NCBI GenBank assembly: GCA_030549495.1
Contig: JAUIRK010000916.1
Coordinates: forward strand, 223,501 to 287,500
Direction: 5' to 3'
Source: Nectonema munidae
Lineage: Eukaryota; Nematomorpha; Nectonematoida; Nectonematidae
Length of the DNA stretch: 64,000 nt
The notes under the pieces are model-generated. The model saw nothing but the letters and a program-made list of their open reading frames with translations, did not search any database and was not told the origin of the DNA. Positions 11,771 through 43,651 of the stretch are shown here, one piece after another (the stretch's first letter is position 1; each line of letters opens with the position of its first letter). The position numbers were made by a program, and so were the translations under genes.

Positions 11771-12618
11771 CATAGCTGTTGTTCCGAAGATAGGCGATAC
11801 CGCCCCCAAGTAGGGCGATTTGAAATTTACTAATAAAAAGTATAAGATATTAAAATATAATTTAATAATATCTCTATAAAAGTAAAAATCTTCGATATCA
11901 AAAAAAGTTAAAATTCTTTTCCCACTATTTGGAATTGCATGAAATAGTATTGTATTATCCAAATTTTGATTGTTAACACCAAATTGTAGGTTCACATGTA
12001 ATTCTATGCATATTGTTATTTTGAAAAGAAATCTAATTCATAAATGCAATTTCTTTGGAATAATGCAATCTAAGAGGGCGCTTCTTTAAATTGTTTGAAT
12101 AAAGAAGAGATTTAGAAACACAGAATGGATTTTAGGTTCTATATTCATAAACGTTTAAAGCCTAATCCTTTTGATAGAACTTACTCTTTTTTCCGCTATG
12201 CTAAGTATAAATAATGGAGATACACATGGTGTTAAACTTGGCCTTATTCTTTACATCAATGATTTTTTTTATCATTTTACAAGCTTCTGCTTACAAATTA
12301 TTTATAGATAAAATGCGATATACATTTTTCATTTTTAAAAAGTTCAAATAACTAATCTGCTGCTTACTTGGGGCATATAACCTTACGGCTGAAACTGCTT
12401 TGATATCCAACCAAATAACTTGGCATTCATAAAAACACTATACTTGCTCACATTAACCGTGTTTGTTTAAAATATACATTTATGTATGCCTGGTGGGCAA
12501 AACTTGAAATACAAACTAGCACAATCTTCCTCTGAAGCATATAAAATGTGTACGTTTAAGTTGCATAAGTTTTTTTCTGTCTTATATTTTTTAGCTAAAT
12601 TTTTCGATCTACTCTAAA
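11771..12618. other. Region upstream of the Rieske gene, nothing firm
   Basis: A short GC-richer phrase at 11790-11822 (GGCGATACCGCCCCC) may be a repeat end. Otherwise the stretch is A+T-rich. It should contain the promoter and 5' UTR of the downstream gene, but I see no convincing core promoter element. Confidence 0.4.
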
Positions 12619-33371
<20,753 letters not shown>

Positions 33372-33446
33372 AAGATGTTCGTTTTTTCTTTGATAAGCAA
33401 TGGTGAAGAATGTTATATCGTTTTTGTGTTATATATATAACTTTAA

Positions 33447-33452
33447 AATAAA
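33447..33452 (+). promoter_or_regulatory. Polyadenylation signal of the Rieske gene
   Basis: AATAAA lies 75 bp after the stop codon, in A+T-rich sequence with no competing reading frame. Confidence 0.6.
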
Positions 33453-33819
33453 ATTTATTCGCTTATCAAAGAATATTTTTTAATTATCAAAATAATTTTG
33501 TCTTAACTTAATATTTTTAAAAAGAAGGTCACGTTGAGAAGGAGAACAGAAGATGACATTTGATTTTAAAATCGGGCTTTTGATCATGTTTTCTTCTAAT
33601 AACACTTAACGAGGTTCTTTCCTAAGAAAAGATGCTTCAGACTTCGCTGGGCATCGCTGCGATTTAGTCAAATTCTTCTTCTCCTTTTACACATTTCTGT
33701 TGGAATTAAATAAACACTTTATTTGATGCGACCCTGAACAGTTCTAACAACAATGCAAATTTTTTTATTTTTAATTAAAATTTAAATGCTTTTTCGCCCC
33801 CCTTGAAAACACATTAAGG

Positions 33820-34615
33820 CAGGGGTGGGCAAACTACGGCCCGCGAGCCACATGCGGCCCACCAGTGCGTGTTCTGCGGCGCCAAAGTACATACACACTT
33901 TCATCATTGAGAATGTTCGTTTAGAACATGGTTTCTCAAAGTGGGTGTTAGGGCGATTTGTAAGCTGTAATAAAATGTTAAACATTTAAAATATACATTG
34001 TTATATTAAAAATTATTTATTCATGTTCAACTTTAACATACCATTATAATTATTATTTTGGATATTGTTACACATTCTGGCTTAGTAAAGTTAATGAATG
34101 ATAAAATCAAAGAAGAATTTCCACTGCACAATGCACTCTCTTCCACTGCATCATACAAGCCTCTGTAAGTCTTCTTTAAAATTCAAACATGTTATGGATC
34201 CAGTGGTGAGTACAGTAAATTTAATAAGAGCACAGGGATTGAATCACAGGCAATTCAGAAATTTTTTAGAACATATTCAGGCAGATTTTACTGATGTGCT
34301 TTACCACACAAATGTCCGCTGGTTAAGTATAGGAAGAGTGGAGTGTATGGGACCTCAAAGCAGAGATTATCTTATTTTTGGATATAAAAGGCATTTCTTG
34401 TGACTTTTCAAAGGAAATGAAGAGTGAAGAATGGGTTTTGGGATTTTGCATTTGCTGTGGACATGATGCAAAAGCTAAATGAGCTCAACACAAAACTACA
34501 AGTTAAAGGCGTATTCGATCATGAATTGTACCTGGAGGTAAAATCCTTTCAACTGAAGCTCAAACTTTTTGCCAAGCAGCTAAATGAAATTTTTTTGTTC
34601 ATTTTCCTCATTTGA
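33820..34615 (+). mobile_element. hAT fragment, GTF2IRD2-like
   Basis: The terminus at 33820 reads CAGGGGTGGGCAAACTACGG, a well-known hAT end type. At 34098-34400 the plus strand reads HCTMHSLPLHHTSLCKSS, DPVVSTVNLIRAQGLNHRQF and LYHTNVRWLSIGRV. At 34424-34610 a second frame gives FAFAVDMMQKLNELNTKLQ. This is the middle of a GTF2IRD2-like transposase. The N-terminal catalytic part and the C-terminus are missing, so it is an internally deleted relic with a frameshift. Confidence 0.75.
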
Positions 34616-34640
34616 AAGCCCGAACTATAAGCTATTTTAG

Positions 34641-34653
34641 CCCCCCCCCCCCC
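34641..34653. repeat. Poly(C) homopolymer, 13 nt
   Basis: This C run lies just after the hAT fragment, possibly subterminal in a MITE end. Confidence 0.9.
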
Positions 34654-34879
34654 TCAACTAAAATTTCTCGCTACCATACTTTGTGACATTTCCTAAAATT
34701 GATAGCTGCATCTTTTGATACGACTTTTATGGCATTTGAATGACCTTTTCATGCCTAAATCTGTCAATCAAAATCAAAAGTTAAACTTTTTCAGCAAAAT
34801 TCTGACAGTATCTCTAGCTAAGCTTATAACTTTGATTCTATACCTTTGGATTGTTTTGCATTTAGAATTTGAAAATACT

Positions 34880-35255
34880 TATAAGTGAAAAACAAATTTG
34901 CGATTTATTTCTAAAATCTGTCATCGAGAACATTCATTCAAATTTTACATGAAATATACACATTTTCATATCAAATCAACAATGTCAATTTCATATATAG
35001 ATTATTTTTGCATTTGGATTCAAAATTACCTATAAGTGTAAAATAAATTTGTGATTCACTTCTAAAAATTGTTCCCAAAAACAAAATTTGCGGTTTACAT
35101 CTAAAATCTGACTACGAGAACATTCATTCAAATTTTACATGTAATATACGCATTTTTATAACAAATCAACAATGCCAATTCCAATTATAGATTGTTTTTG
35201 GATTTAGAATTTGAAAATACTTGTAAGCGTTAACCAAATTTGCAAATCAGGTGTT
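34880..35255. repeat. Two tandem copies of a unit of about 189 bp
   Basis: The phrase GAGAACATTCATTCAAATTT recurs at about 34926 and 35115, embedded in longer similar sequence (AAATTTGCG...ATCAACAATG). The two units differ at scattered positions. The origin is unknown. Confidence 0.7.
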
Positions 35256-35259
35256 TTAC

Positions 35260-36060
35260 ACATATGTACGCATTTTTAAGTAGGCTGAATCCACCAATGA
35301 TGTTTATTTTTTATAAAAATTAATTATACCTGACAAAAAATGATTGACATATGATGCTTCAACTGAAATAAAGGACTTCATGATTAAATATACGTAGCTA
35401 TATATATAATTTATTTTGTCACAGAACAAATAGAATTATAAGTAGGCAAAACAAAATAGCATAAAAAAAATATAACTGAAAATGATATAGAACTAAAAAC
35501 GGGATTTTATACCGAATTCAATGAGGTGATTTTTTTTATGAAATTAATTAAATACAAAGCAAGGACTCTGTAGAGGCATATTTTGATGCGCATCATTTTA
35601 TTTGAAGGAGAAAGACAGTTCGTTTATGCCATTCACTCTACAATATCTCAAAACAAACTGAATCGGTCAATTTAAACAAGTTTCGTGTTTGACCATTTTG
35701 AGAAAGTTTTATACGTATAATCAAAAATATACAAATGAACGAAGATGATAAAGTTGAAACATAATTTATTTATAATAAAAATTTGATCGTTTTTTTTATA
35801 TCTAATCATGTGGTTGTCGTATCGTTTCCCTAAAATAAAAAATATTTTCACCTCAACATGAGTTTTCTGCATAAAATTTGCTATTTTATTTAATAATTGC
35901 TGGCAGTATTTTAAAAAAAGTGAATGATCTCCTTTATTAAAAACTGTCAAGGATAATAAAAATAGTTTAAAAAAAAGAGAAAAACTTTATTCGAAAATTT
36001 GAATTTTTGATAATCAAGATTCAAAAAAACATTTCCATTCAAAAACATTTAAAAGAAATT
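35260..36060. other. AT-rich sequence, nothing recognised
   Basis: There is a 92-codon minus-strand frame at 35672-35950 with no recognisable domain. It is flanked by repeats and is probably chance or transposon-derived. Confidence 0.35.
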
Positions 36061-36069
36061 TACATTTCT

Positions 36070-36690
36070 TGGGTTTTTCTCTTTATTAAAAGCAAAAATA
36101 GTACCTGCATTTACTCTTGCCGTATCTAATAGATAAGAAAAAGCGGCTACTGTCCATTTTTTTGTTTTTCTATTTGTGGAATAATTTCTTATTCTCTGAT
36201 CGACTATATACGTTCCACCCTTGGAAAAAGCGTACTGTTTAAAAATTGCAAGTTTACTTTTTTCATCGTCTACTGTAATTCCTAAAATGGGGGGGGGGGG
36301 GGGTGTCTGGAAGTCAAAACTAATACATTTTTCTTTCCTTTTGATTTAGAAAATACTACATAACTATGAATTGATAAAAGTTCTCTATCTATATCCCAGT
36401 AAAACTTCGAAGAAAATTCATCTCTATTATCTAAACTTTTTATACTTTGCTGAATACCTTTTCTTATTGTGTCTATTGTACCGACTATAGTTAATGCTTT
36501 TTATAGAGCCAATCAGCTAGCTCTATGGAGATATACAAATGGTCAATGGTTACATTTCGACCTCTCAAAGATAAATATGCAGTGATGATGCCTCTTATAA
36601 GTGTATAAGTTCTATATATTTTTTTCTCAATATATACATCGTTACATTGGCAAAATTTGGATGGCATTTTCTCAAAAAGAGGGAGCTTAC
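36070..36690 (-). pseudogene. piggyBac-like transposase, C-terminal half (remnant)
   Basis: The minus strand reads RGRNVTIDHLYISIELADWL (second catalytic Asp region), LTIVGTIDTIRKGIQQ, RDEFSSKFYWDIDRELLSIH, then after a poly(C) tract LGITVDDEKSKLAIFKQY, KGGTYIVDQRIRNYS (third Asp region) and KKWTVAAFSYLLDTARVNA. These are successive blocks of piggyBac-family transposases. A second copy lies at 49612-50130. The N-terminal part is absent and the frame is broken. Confidence 0.75.
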
Positions 36691-37408
36691 TTTATATATA
36701 CAAATTTAAGAAAGTTTGAGAAGTTATAACTTCATTCTCCCGAAATAGAAATCTATCAAATTTTGCATATCTGTATGCACATATAAATGGAATATTCAAA
36801 GTTTGAAAAAATTCGAAAAAATTATACATAATATTTTAAAAACATGATGTAATCATGCAAACTCCAGTTGAAATTTAATTCACAACGTAATTTTCATATT
36901 ATAGTCTAAAAATGAAAAAAAAAAATTTTGAACATAAATATATGAATCAATTTTATAGTATAATGATGAGTATCAAAATTAATATTCGTGCCTCATTGGA
37001 AATTTTGATACTGAAAAAATTAGTTTTATTATAGATTCCAAATAAAATCTAAACTTCAAAGAGAAATAAATTCATTTGTGAAATGACTAAAAATTTGAAT
37101 ATAGTCTTTGGAGAATAGAATGAAAACAAATCGTTCAAAAATCAGTACAATATATCCGACCGCAAACATACCACGATTTGAAAAAAGTCACAAATTAATC
37201 AAAAATGTTTAAAAAAACTTTTTATAACTACTTAAATAAAGAGTTAATATTTTCAGTTGGGCTGTCATATGTCAATCAATTTTTTGACAAGGTTTGATTG
37301 ATTTTTTTAAAAAATAAACGTGACTATTGTGTTCAGCATACATGAAAAGGGGTGTATATAATTAGAAAACTTTGTAAAACCATTTAAACTAAAAGGTTCT
37401 TTTTTAAG
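36171..37408. repeat. 1.24-kb direct repeat, first copy (partner at 49612)
   Basis: The whole segment aligns with 49612-50857 in the same orientation, with small indels. It covers the C-terminal half of a piggyBac-like gene, about 560 bp of A+T-rich sequence, and one unit of the 150-bp tandem repeat. At 37411 it adjoins copy C of the hAT element. Confidence 0.8.
36289..36303. repeat. Poly(G) homopolymer, 15 nt, inside piggyBac-like sequence
   Basis: The equivalent tract in the second copy (49730-49753) is 24 nt, so the run has changed length between duplicates. Confidence 0.95.
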
Positions 37409-37410
37409 TT

Positions 37411-38290
37411 GACACATATAATAAGCAAAGATGGATGAAACAAATAGCCTATGAGACAATTTGTCCAGGGGGCAAATTGTCTATGGGGCGAAATGTCTGT
37501 CGACCGTTAGTTTAAATAATTTTTTAATTATAAGGGCTACTTATATAGCTACTTGTTGGCTTTTGCTGTTTATAAAAACTTGAAAATATAAAATAAACTC
37601 AAATTCTTTATGCCTCCTATTATATTGAAATTATTCTAAGAACAGACGGTTCCATTTTAAAATAGTAAAAATTGCTTTATTAGTTTATTTTGTTTCCTTT
37701 CTCTCTTATGTTAATTATGTAGCAAATTTTTAAATTTTAAGTAAAAGGTAAGGTGCAGCGGGTGTATTTTCATTGACAACACTGATGTACCGCTTATGTC
37801 AAACTATGAACAAATTCAAAATTCGTTCAAATTCGAAGTATCGATGAGGAATCGAATCCAGAGGCTTCCGTGCTGAGTCCATCATCTCAACCAACCTGCC
37901 ATGCCACCCATAGATTATGCTGTAGGGGGGTACGTCAAATTAGTTTTCAAAAAACTTAAGTTATGCTCTAAAATTTTTTAGTTTTTGTTGAAGCTCTATA
38001 ACTTTTTCTGATAGACTTTTTTTCCTTAAAAGTTATTATAAAAGGCAAATCATTGCAAAATGTTAAAAGTTATTTTACTTTTTGTAGCTTGTATCAATTT
38101 AGCTTTTAAACTATTTTTGAATGATGCTGAGTAAAATGAAATAATGCCATCTTAATTTTTTGTTTTATTTGTGTTTGTACAATTAAAACTTCATTTTATA
38201 CCCTTGCCCCTGAATCAATCACATTTTTTCATATAAACCTCGCAGGGTGTCTAGTAGACTCTTTGCCTTTAGACTAAATCACTCATGAAA
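37411..38290 (-). mobile_element. Non-autonomous hAT element, copy C (fragment)
   Basis: It is closely similar to 20045-20880 of copy B, in the same orientation, including the right half of the MITE with GGGGCGAAATGTC and the SINE (37740-37914). It starts in mid-MITE and ends near 38290 without hAT termini, so it is truncated at both sides. Confidence 0.85.
37740..37914 (-). mobile_element. SINE within copy C
   Basis: On the minus strand it carries AGCACGGAAGCC, GGATTCGATTCC and a tail ACCTTACCTTTTAC. A short local duplication (CAAATTCAAAATTCGTTCAA) distinguishes it from the copies in A and B. Confidence 0.7.
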
Positions 38291-39735
38291 CGATTTACGT
38301 CTAATGTCTACAGAAATATTTTTGAAATTTAAATAAAATATCTGTTTTTATGCCAAATGGAAGATGCTGGTTTCATTTTTGGACTTAGGTTTGACATTTA
38401 TGGTTTTAAAATATCTGAAAGCTTTTGCGGTTTACTTCTAGATACTGTCTTCAAAAATATTTTCAAAAAAATAAAATACCTGTTTTATACCAAATCGACT
38501 ATGCTTATTTTATTTCTGTACTGGATTTTGGATAATACGGTTAAAAAATATCTCGAAGTGGCAATTGAATTAGTAATGTATGCCTGAAAATCAGTTCTTT
38601 AAAAAATTTTCAAAAAACGCCTGCATATTAGATATATAGTAAAAATATACTTTTTTTTGTATATTTTGGCTGATAATACTTTCTACAATCATCTTGAGTA
38701 TGAAATATTTATTAAAAAAAACAAAACGTATTATAAAATCTTTTGAAAATTTGTATGAAAGAAAGAACCAAGTTGAAAACTAATTGAAAAGAGAACATGT
38801 GATCAAAACAAATAATAAAAAAATTTATCTTGACTAAATGCAAGATCTACCATGTTCTAATGAACTAGGAAGTGGTTTAATTATATAATATTAGATGCTT
38901 CAAAAAAGATTTTGACTATGAAAAAGAAGTTCCTCCTTTACAAATGAAAAATATTTAAATCTATAGCTTATCATCTAGGATTATAATTAACATTTAGCTA
39001 ATATGGGTAGGAAATCTAAAAATTTAGAATAGTCAGATTTATCAAAAATGGCACAGATGCCAATATGTGAGAATTTAGTCACTATCAAGATATTTTTAAT
39101 TTAAATTGAATTTGTCAATCTTTTTCCTTTAGCGTCAAAGAAATAATTTTTTAGATGAAGAACGTGGACAACTTTTTGTAATTGAATAATGAACATCACG
39201 AATGATTCATCAGAAAAAAACCTTTGAAATGAGATTGGTTGACAAATATTCAGGCCTAATAATAAAATACACGATACTGATAAAAAAGTCTAAGATCATC
39301 CAGAAGATTCTTTAATCAAAATGCTTTGAGAGAGGAAAAAAGAAATTTTATCATTATAAAAAAATTTTCGAACACACATTGAAGAATATAAATTTCTAAT
39401 GAAAAAAGAGCCACAAAGAAATAAATTACATACTGTAAATTATAATATGACGTGGAGATTACAAGCCGATAACGAATTTGTAGCCAAAAAGATGGAGGTC
39501 CTATCGAGTTACATAAGTTACTGTAGAATGAAATATTTTGAGTGAATTAAACACCTAAAGTTGGTTTATTAAATAAATTAAGAAAATAATTACTAAAGAA
39601 ATACTGCAAGTAGAAGTTTTTTTTATACACAGCTACTTGAAAATGCCATACACGGTAAACTTCATCATCTCCCTATACTTTCTATTAAATGTAATTCTCT
39701 AATTCAAAAAACCGTGCCTGATCATTCTTTTTGGG
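38291..39735. other. AT-rich sequence, nothing recognised
   Basis: There are frames of up to 76 codons, none with a domain signature. It may contain further decayed transposon sequence, but I could not support any. Confidence 0.35.
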
Positions 39736-39737
39736 AT

Positions 39738-40418
39738 AAATCAATTTTTTGACAGTTTTGATTGATTTTCATAAAAAAAAATGAATATCACCACTGAATT
39801 ACACATGCTTAAAAATGGGTGTATATGTGTAAATAACATTATATAATTATTTGGATAAAAAGTTTCTTTTTTGAGATGAGCTGTCATATGTAAATCACTT
39901 TTTTGACAGGTTTGAATGATTTTCATAAAAAATGAATATCACCACTGAATTCAGCATGCTTGAAAATGGGTATATATGTGTAAAAAACATTATATAATTA
40001 TTTAGATAAAAAGCTTCTTTTTGAGATGAGCTGTCACATTTAGATCAATTTTTTGACAGTTTGATTGATTTTCATAAAAAATAAATATCACCACTGAATT
40101 CAGAATATTTGAAAATGGGTATACATGTGTAAAAAACTTTATATAATTATTTAGATAAAAAGTTTCTTTTTAATATGAGCTGTCACATTTAGATCAATTT
40201 TTTGACATGTTTGATTGATTTAAAAAATGAATTCACCACTGAATTCACCATATTTGAAAATGGGTATACATGTGTAAAAAACTTTATATAATTATTTAGA
40301 TAAATAGTTCCTTTTTGAGATGAGCTGTCACATTTAGATCCATTTTTTGACAGGTTTGATTGATTTTCATAAAAAATGAATATCACAACTGAATTCAGCA
40401 TATTTGAAAATGGGTATA
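39738..40418 (+). repeat. Tandem repeat, unit about 145-150 bp, four to five copies
   Basis: CTGTCA-containing landmarks at 39881, 40031, 40180 and 40325 give spacings of 150, 149 and 145 bp. Each unit has GAGCTGTCA, TTTTTTGACAGGTTTGATTG and GAATTCAGCAT. Relatives occur at 37255-37400 (one unit) and 50700-51090 (about 2.6 units). In two places the array abuts piggyBac transposase sequence. Confidence 0.88.
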
Positions 40419-40863
40419 CTACAATTCTTATAAAGGTGGCGTTGATACTTTTAATAGAATGGCTCGTAGTTTTACCTGCTACACAGCATCGAGAAGATGG
40501 CCTATGGTTATTTTTACAAATTTCCTCGATATTGTAGCTAGTAATTGTTGGTACATTTTCAAAACCAATATGACGAATTTGTACCCGAGCACATCCAGAG
40601 CTGGTAGGAAGTATTTTATTAGAAATTTAGCCCTAAGTCTAACTGAAAAGTCAATGAGAATTATGTGTGAGAATGCATCTACTCGTTTGGTTACCAAAAA
40701 TCTCCTTTCTTTTTATGGGTTTAGTAGAACAATTGAAACTGCTCCAACAAGCCGTCGAGGATACTGTTTTGTTTCTAGTTGTCATCCTAGAAAAGGGGGA
40801 ACACGAAAGTGTCAAAAATGTCTGAAATCTATCTGTAAAAATCACTATACTCATTTTTCCTGA
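40416..40863 (+). pseudogene. piggyBac-like transposase C-terminus (remnant)
   Basis: The plus strand reads YKGGVDTFNRMARSFTCYTA (third catalytic Asp region), SRRWPMVIFTNFLDIVASN and KNLLSFYGFSRT. A Cys-rich C-terminal finger follows (C..C...KCQKC...CKNH). The fragment begins exactly where the 150-bp tandem array ends and has no upstream domain. The match to piggyBac blocks is clear; its sequence differs from both the 41874 and the 36070 fossils, so it is a third family. Confidence 0.82.
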
Positions 40864-40869
40864 ATGTAA

Positions 40870-41510
40870 GAATGCCCAAATTCTCTGATCGTTACTCATT
40901 GATTATTTCTTATTCTTACTTTTCTTTCATCTTTTATTTTGTGTAATATTTCCTTGGTTTTGTTTCATGTTTAAATATTTTTTATCATTTCTTGATATAA
41001 ATAAATCTTATTTTTGAAATTTAAATTTTTCTAATGGTGTTAATTTTTAAAATTGTGTTTTTTATGGAAAAGATAATTTTTCGCAATTTTTTTATAAAAT
41101 AATAAACTTGTCAAAATACTTAAAAATACATGGTTATTTCGAAAGGACTTTTATATACTTTTTTTGATGTAAAGTGGTAAAATTCCGGTTGACGTAAAAC
41201 TTCCACTCCGTCCTGCGAAGATTCAATTCGTAGAAATTAGCGTTCAGATGCTTTGGCTTCTTCTTTGCTTGAATACGATCGTATGCAGACAAATATAGTT
41301 TGACATATTAACACTCTAGTCTTTCACGTTAGGCATAGAGACACGTGTCACGTTTTGCGATTATATCTGTAGTCATAACTTCCTCGCACAATATTAAACG
41401 TTGCAAAATTATGCTTTGTTTCCTTTGTAACATGGTAGGTGACGCAGCCTAGACTGGATCTTCATGCGCCTTATAAATGGGAATTTTATTACAACTTTAG
41501 ATAACCCTGC
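40870..41510. other. AT-rich sequence, nothing firm
   Basis: This lies between the piggyBac fragment and the full-length piggyBac. It may hold the 3' flank of the fragment at 40416. I see no terminal repeat. Confidence 0.35.
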
Positions 41511-41873
41511 TTAACCCTCGCTTGACGGACTCTATGCATTTTTTACACCGGTAAACTTTGATTGATTTTTTAACCCATTAGCTCAATGGTAACCCATAAT
41601 AAAAACTAGATGTAAATTTTTTATTAGTGTTCTTTTAAGTATTAAAAAAATAAAATAGGGTTTTCAACTTTAATTTACATTAAAAAAATGAAGAAAACTA
41701 AATTTTGCAAAAAAAATTAAATATATATGGCGTTAAGTTTTTTTATAACACTTGAAACACACACATATATATATATATATTATTTTTATTTATTACATTT
41801 TCTTACAAATTGAAAAATAATGAAATTTGATAGTGTGGCAAAACATTTTATTAAATTTTAAAATAAAAATACT

Positions 41874-43582
41874 TCATTTGCAATTTGGGCATAAAACAGT
41901 AGAGTGCTTTTTGCATAAAAAAACTTGACACTTTTCACATTTTCTTGTCGTTTTATTAGCTTTTGAAACGCAAAACGGACAAGACGCTCGTTTTTTGCTC
42001 AAACTTCTTTGTCCACTTGATTCAGGTTGAGATGCAGGAAAACCGTAAAAAGCCAAAAGGTTCTTTATGTTTATAGGCATTTCCAAAATAGACGAGCGAA
42101 CTTTCATGCTTTCTTCTGATAAGGCAAAAGCAAGTTTTTTGATGAAAAATTTTCTGCCGCTGTCTTTACCTTTGGGAAAAGACTGTGGAGAATTGAAATT
42201 CAAGATCACCCAACTATTTAGAGCACAAATATCTAAATAGTTGCAAAAAACAGCAAGAGTCCATTTTCTTGATGGTTTATATGCACGATAAGCTTTTAAC
42301 ATTTTATTTCCAACATCTACACCCCCTTTATATTTATTATAGGCTAATATGCTTTCAGGTTTGGAAGCAATGTTAGTTACTTGAACGTTTTTATGCTGAG
42401 AAGATAGCAAATAAACAACTTTAAAATTTCTACGCGCATGTCTCTTAGGTATATAGGCAGAGATAGATACGTAATCAGAGTAAATGATACGACTTTCACA
42501 TTCGTTTAGCTTCAATTCTTTTAGATGTGTTGGCCTAAAAACTATTGGGAGAAATCTTTTGTTTGACATTATTGTGCCACACAAAGACAAACTTTTTGAA
42601 TAAGCCCAGACAGCAAGCGCGTGTGTGGTAAAAAATCTATCAGTATATAAACCACAACCTTGAGGAACTTTGCAGTTGTCGACTAATCTTTTCACTATTG
42701 TTTCCCCTGAAAAATAAGAGGAATCTTCCAATCCAGACACGTATATTTCAGGCCGCATGTAGTAGAAAACTTGGAATCACAAATGTGATAAAATTTTATA
42801 CCGTATCTTCCAGGTTTGTGAGGATCGTATACTTTCAATGAGGTGCGTCCTCTGAAAGAAACCAATTGCTCATGAATTGTAACAGCATGATGAGGAGTCC
42901 AAAACTATGAAAAAATACTAGCAAAGTGATCGTGGATGAAACGGATAGCGCTAATTTTGTCGTTCATCTCACGCTTTTCTTTTTCATCAAACCTTATAAA
43001 AACATGTATAAGGAAAAACATGTCACGACCAAGTGCAGCTCTCAAAAATGGGCTAGCGTAGGAAGAGAACAAGTCTGAGGTTTTAATTTTCTGGTCACCA
43101 TTCTGACCAATATATAACAAAACAGAAAAATATGATAAAATGTGGTGTATTTTGAAAGCTTGATAGCAATGAATCAAATTTGGATGTTTTGGTTCATTTG
43201 ATCTAAAATAAATCAATATAAAAAAAGAACAGGTATGCATCTACAACTTACTTATAATTTATTTCAAGCTTCCGCATAGTCATGCTGTATATATGATGAA
43301 CAACTTCACACGTTAGAAAGGATTTGAAAACCTCCAAAATATGTGAATTATTTTTACAAGTCCCTTGAGGACCAGGAGGATGGCGAGCAAAATTTCTTAT
43401 GTTTATGCGCTCAACTCTACCCCTTAGTGTAGACGGAGGAATCCAAGAATATGGAGTTGAATCTGGAGCTACCAAATTCTCATCAACTCATTCTGCAGAT
43501 CCATTGAAGAGAGTAAAGAACTATCAATAGTTAGAGTTGAGGAGTTTGAAGCGAAATCAAAACTTTGTTCCGAAGTAGACAT
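41874..43582 (-). pseudogene. piggyBac transposase with one short intron, frame-broken
   Basis: From the ATG at 43582: an acidic, Ser-rich start, then TPYSWIPPSTLRGRVERIN. A 49-bp intron (43203-43251, GTAAGT...TTTAG) joins INYK to SNEPKHPNLI. Then SYFSVLLYIG and MNDKISAIRFIHDHF. The first catalytic block reads TIHEQLVSFRGRTS, where family members have DEQL; GAT is replaced by CAT, so Asp is His. KPGRYGIKFYHICDSK, GLYTDRFFTTHALA (second Asp) and YKGGVDVGNKMLKAYR (third Asp) follow, and a Cys/His-rich finger (CPFC...CEKC...CKKH...CPNC) ends the protein. Frame breaks lie near 43490, 42905 and 42760. The last 294 codons are open. Confidence 0.92.
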
Positions 43583-43651
43583 GGAGAAACGAACAATAAG
43601 ATTTTTCAAAAAAAAACGCAGTAGAAAACGAAAGAAAAAATGCAAAGACTG

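Noticed and set aside
35672-35950. 92-codon minus-strand frame
   Set aside because: No recognisable domain, A+T-rich codon content, surrounded by repeats; insufficient evidence for a gene.
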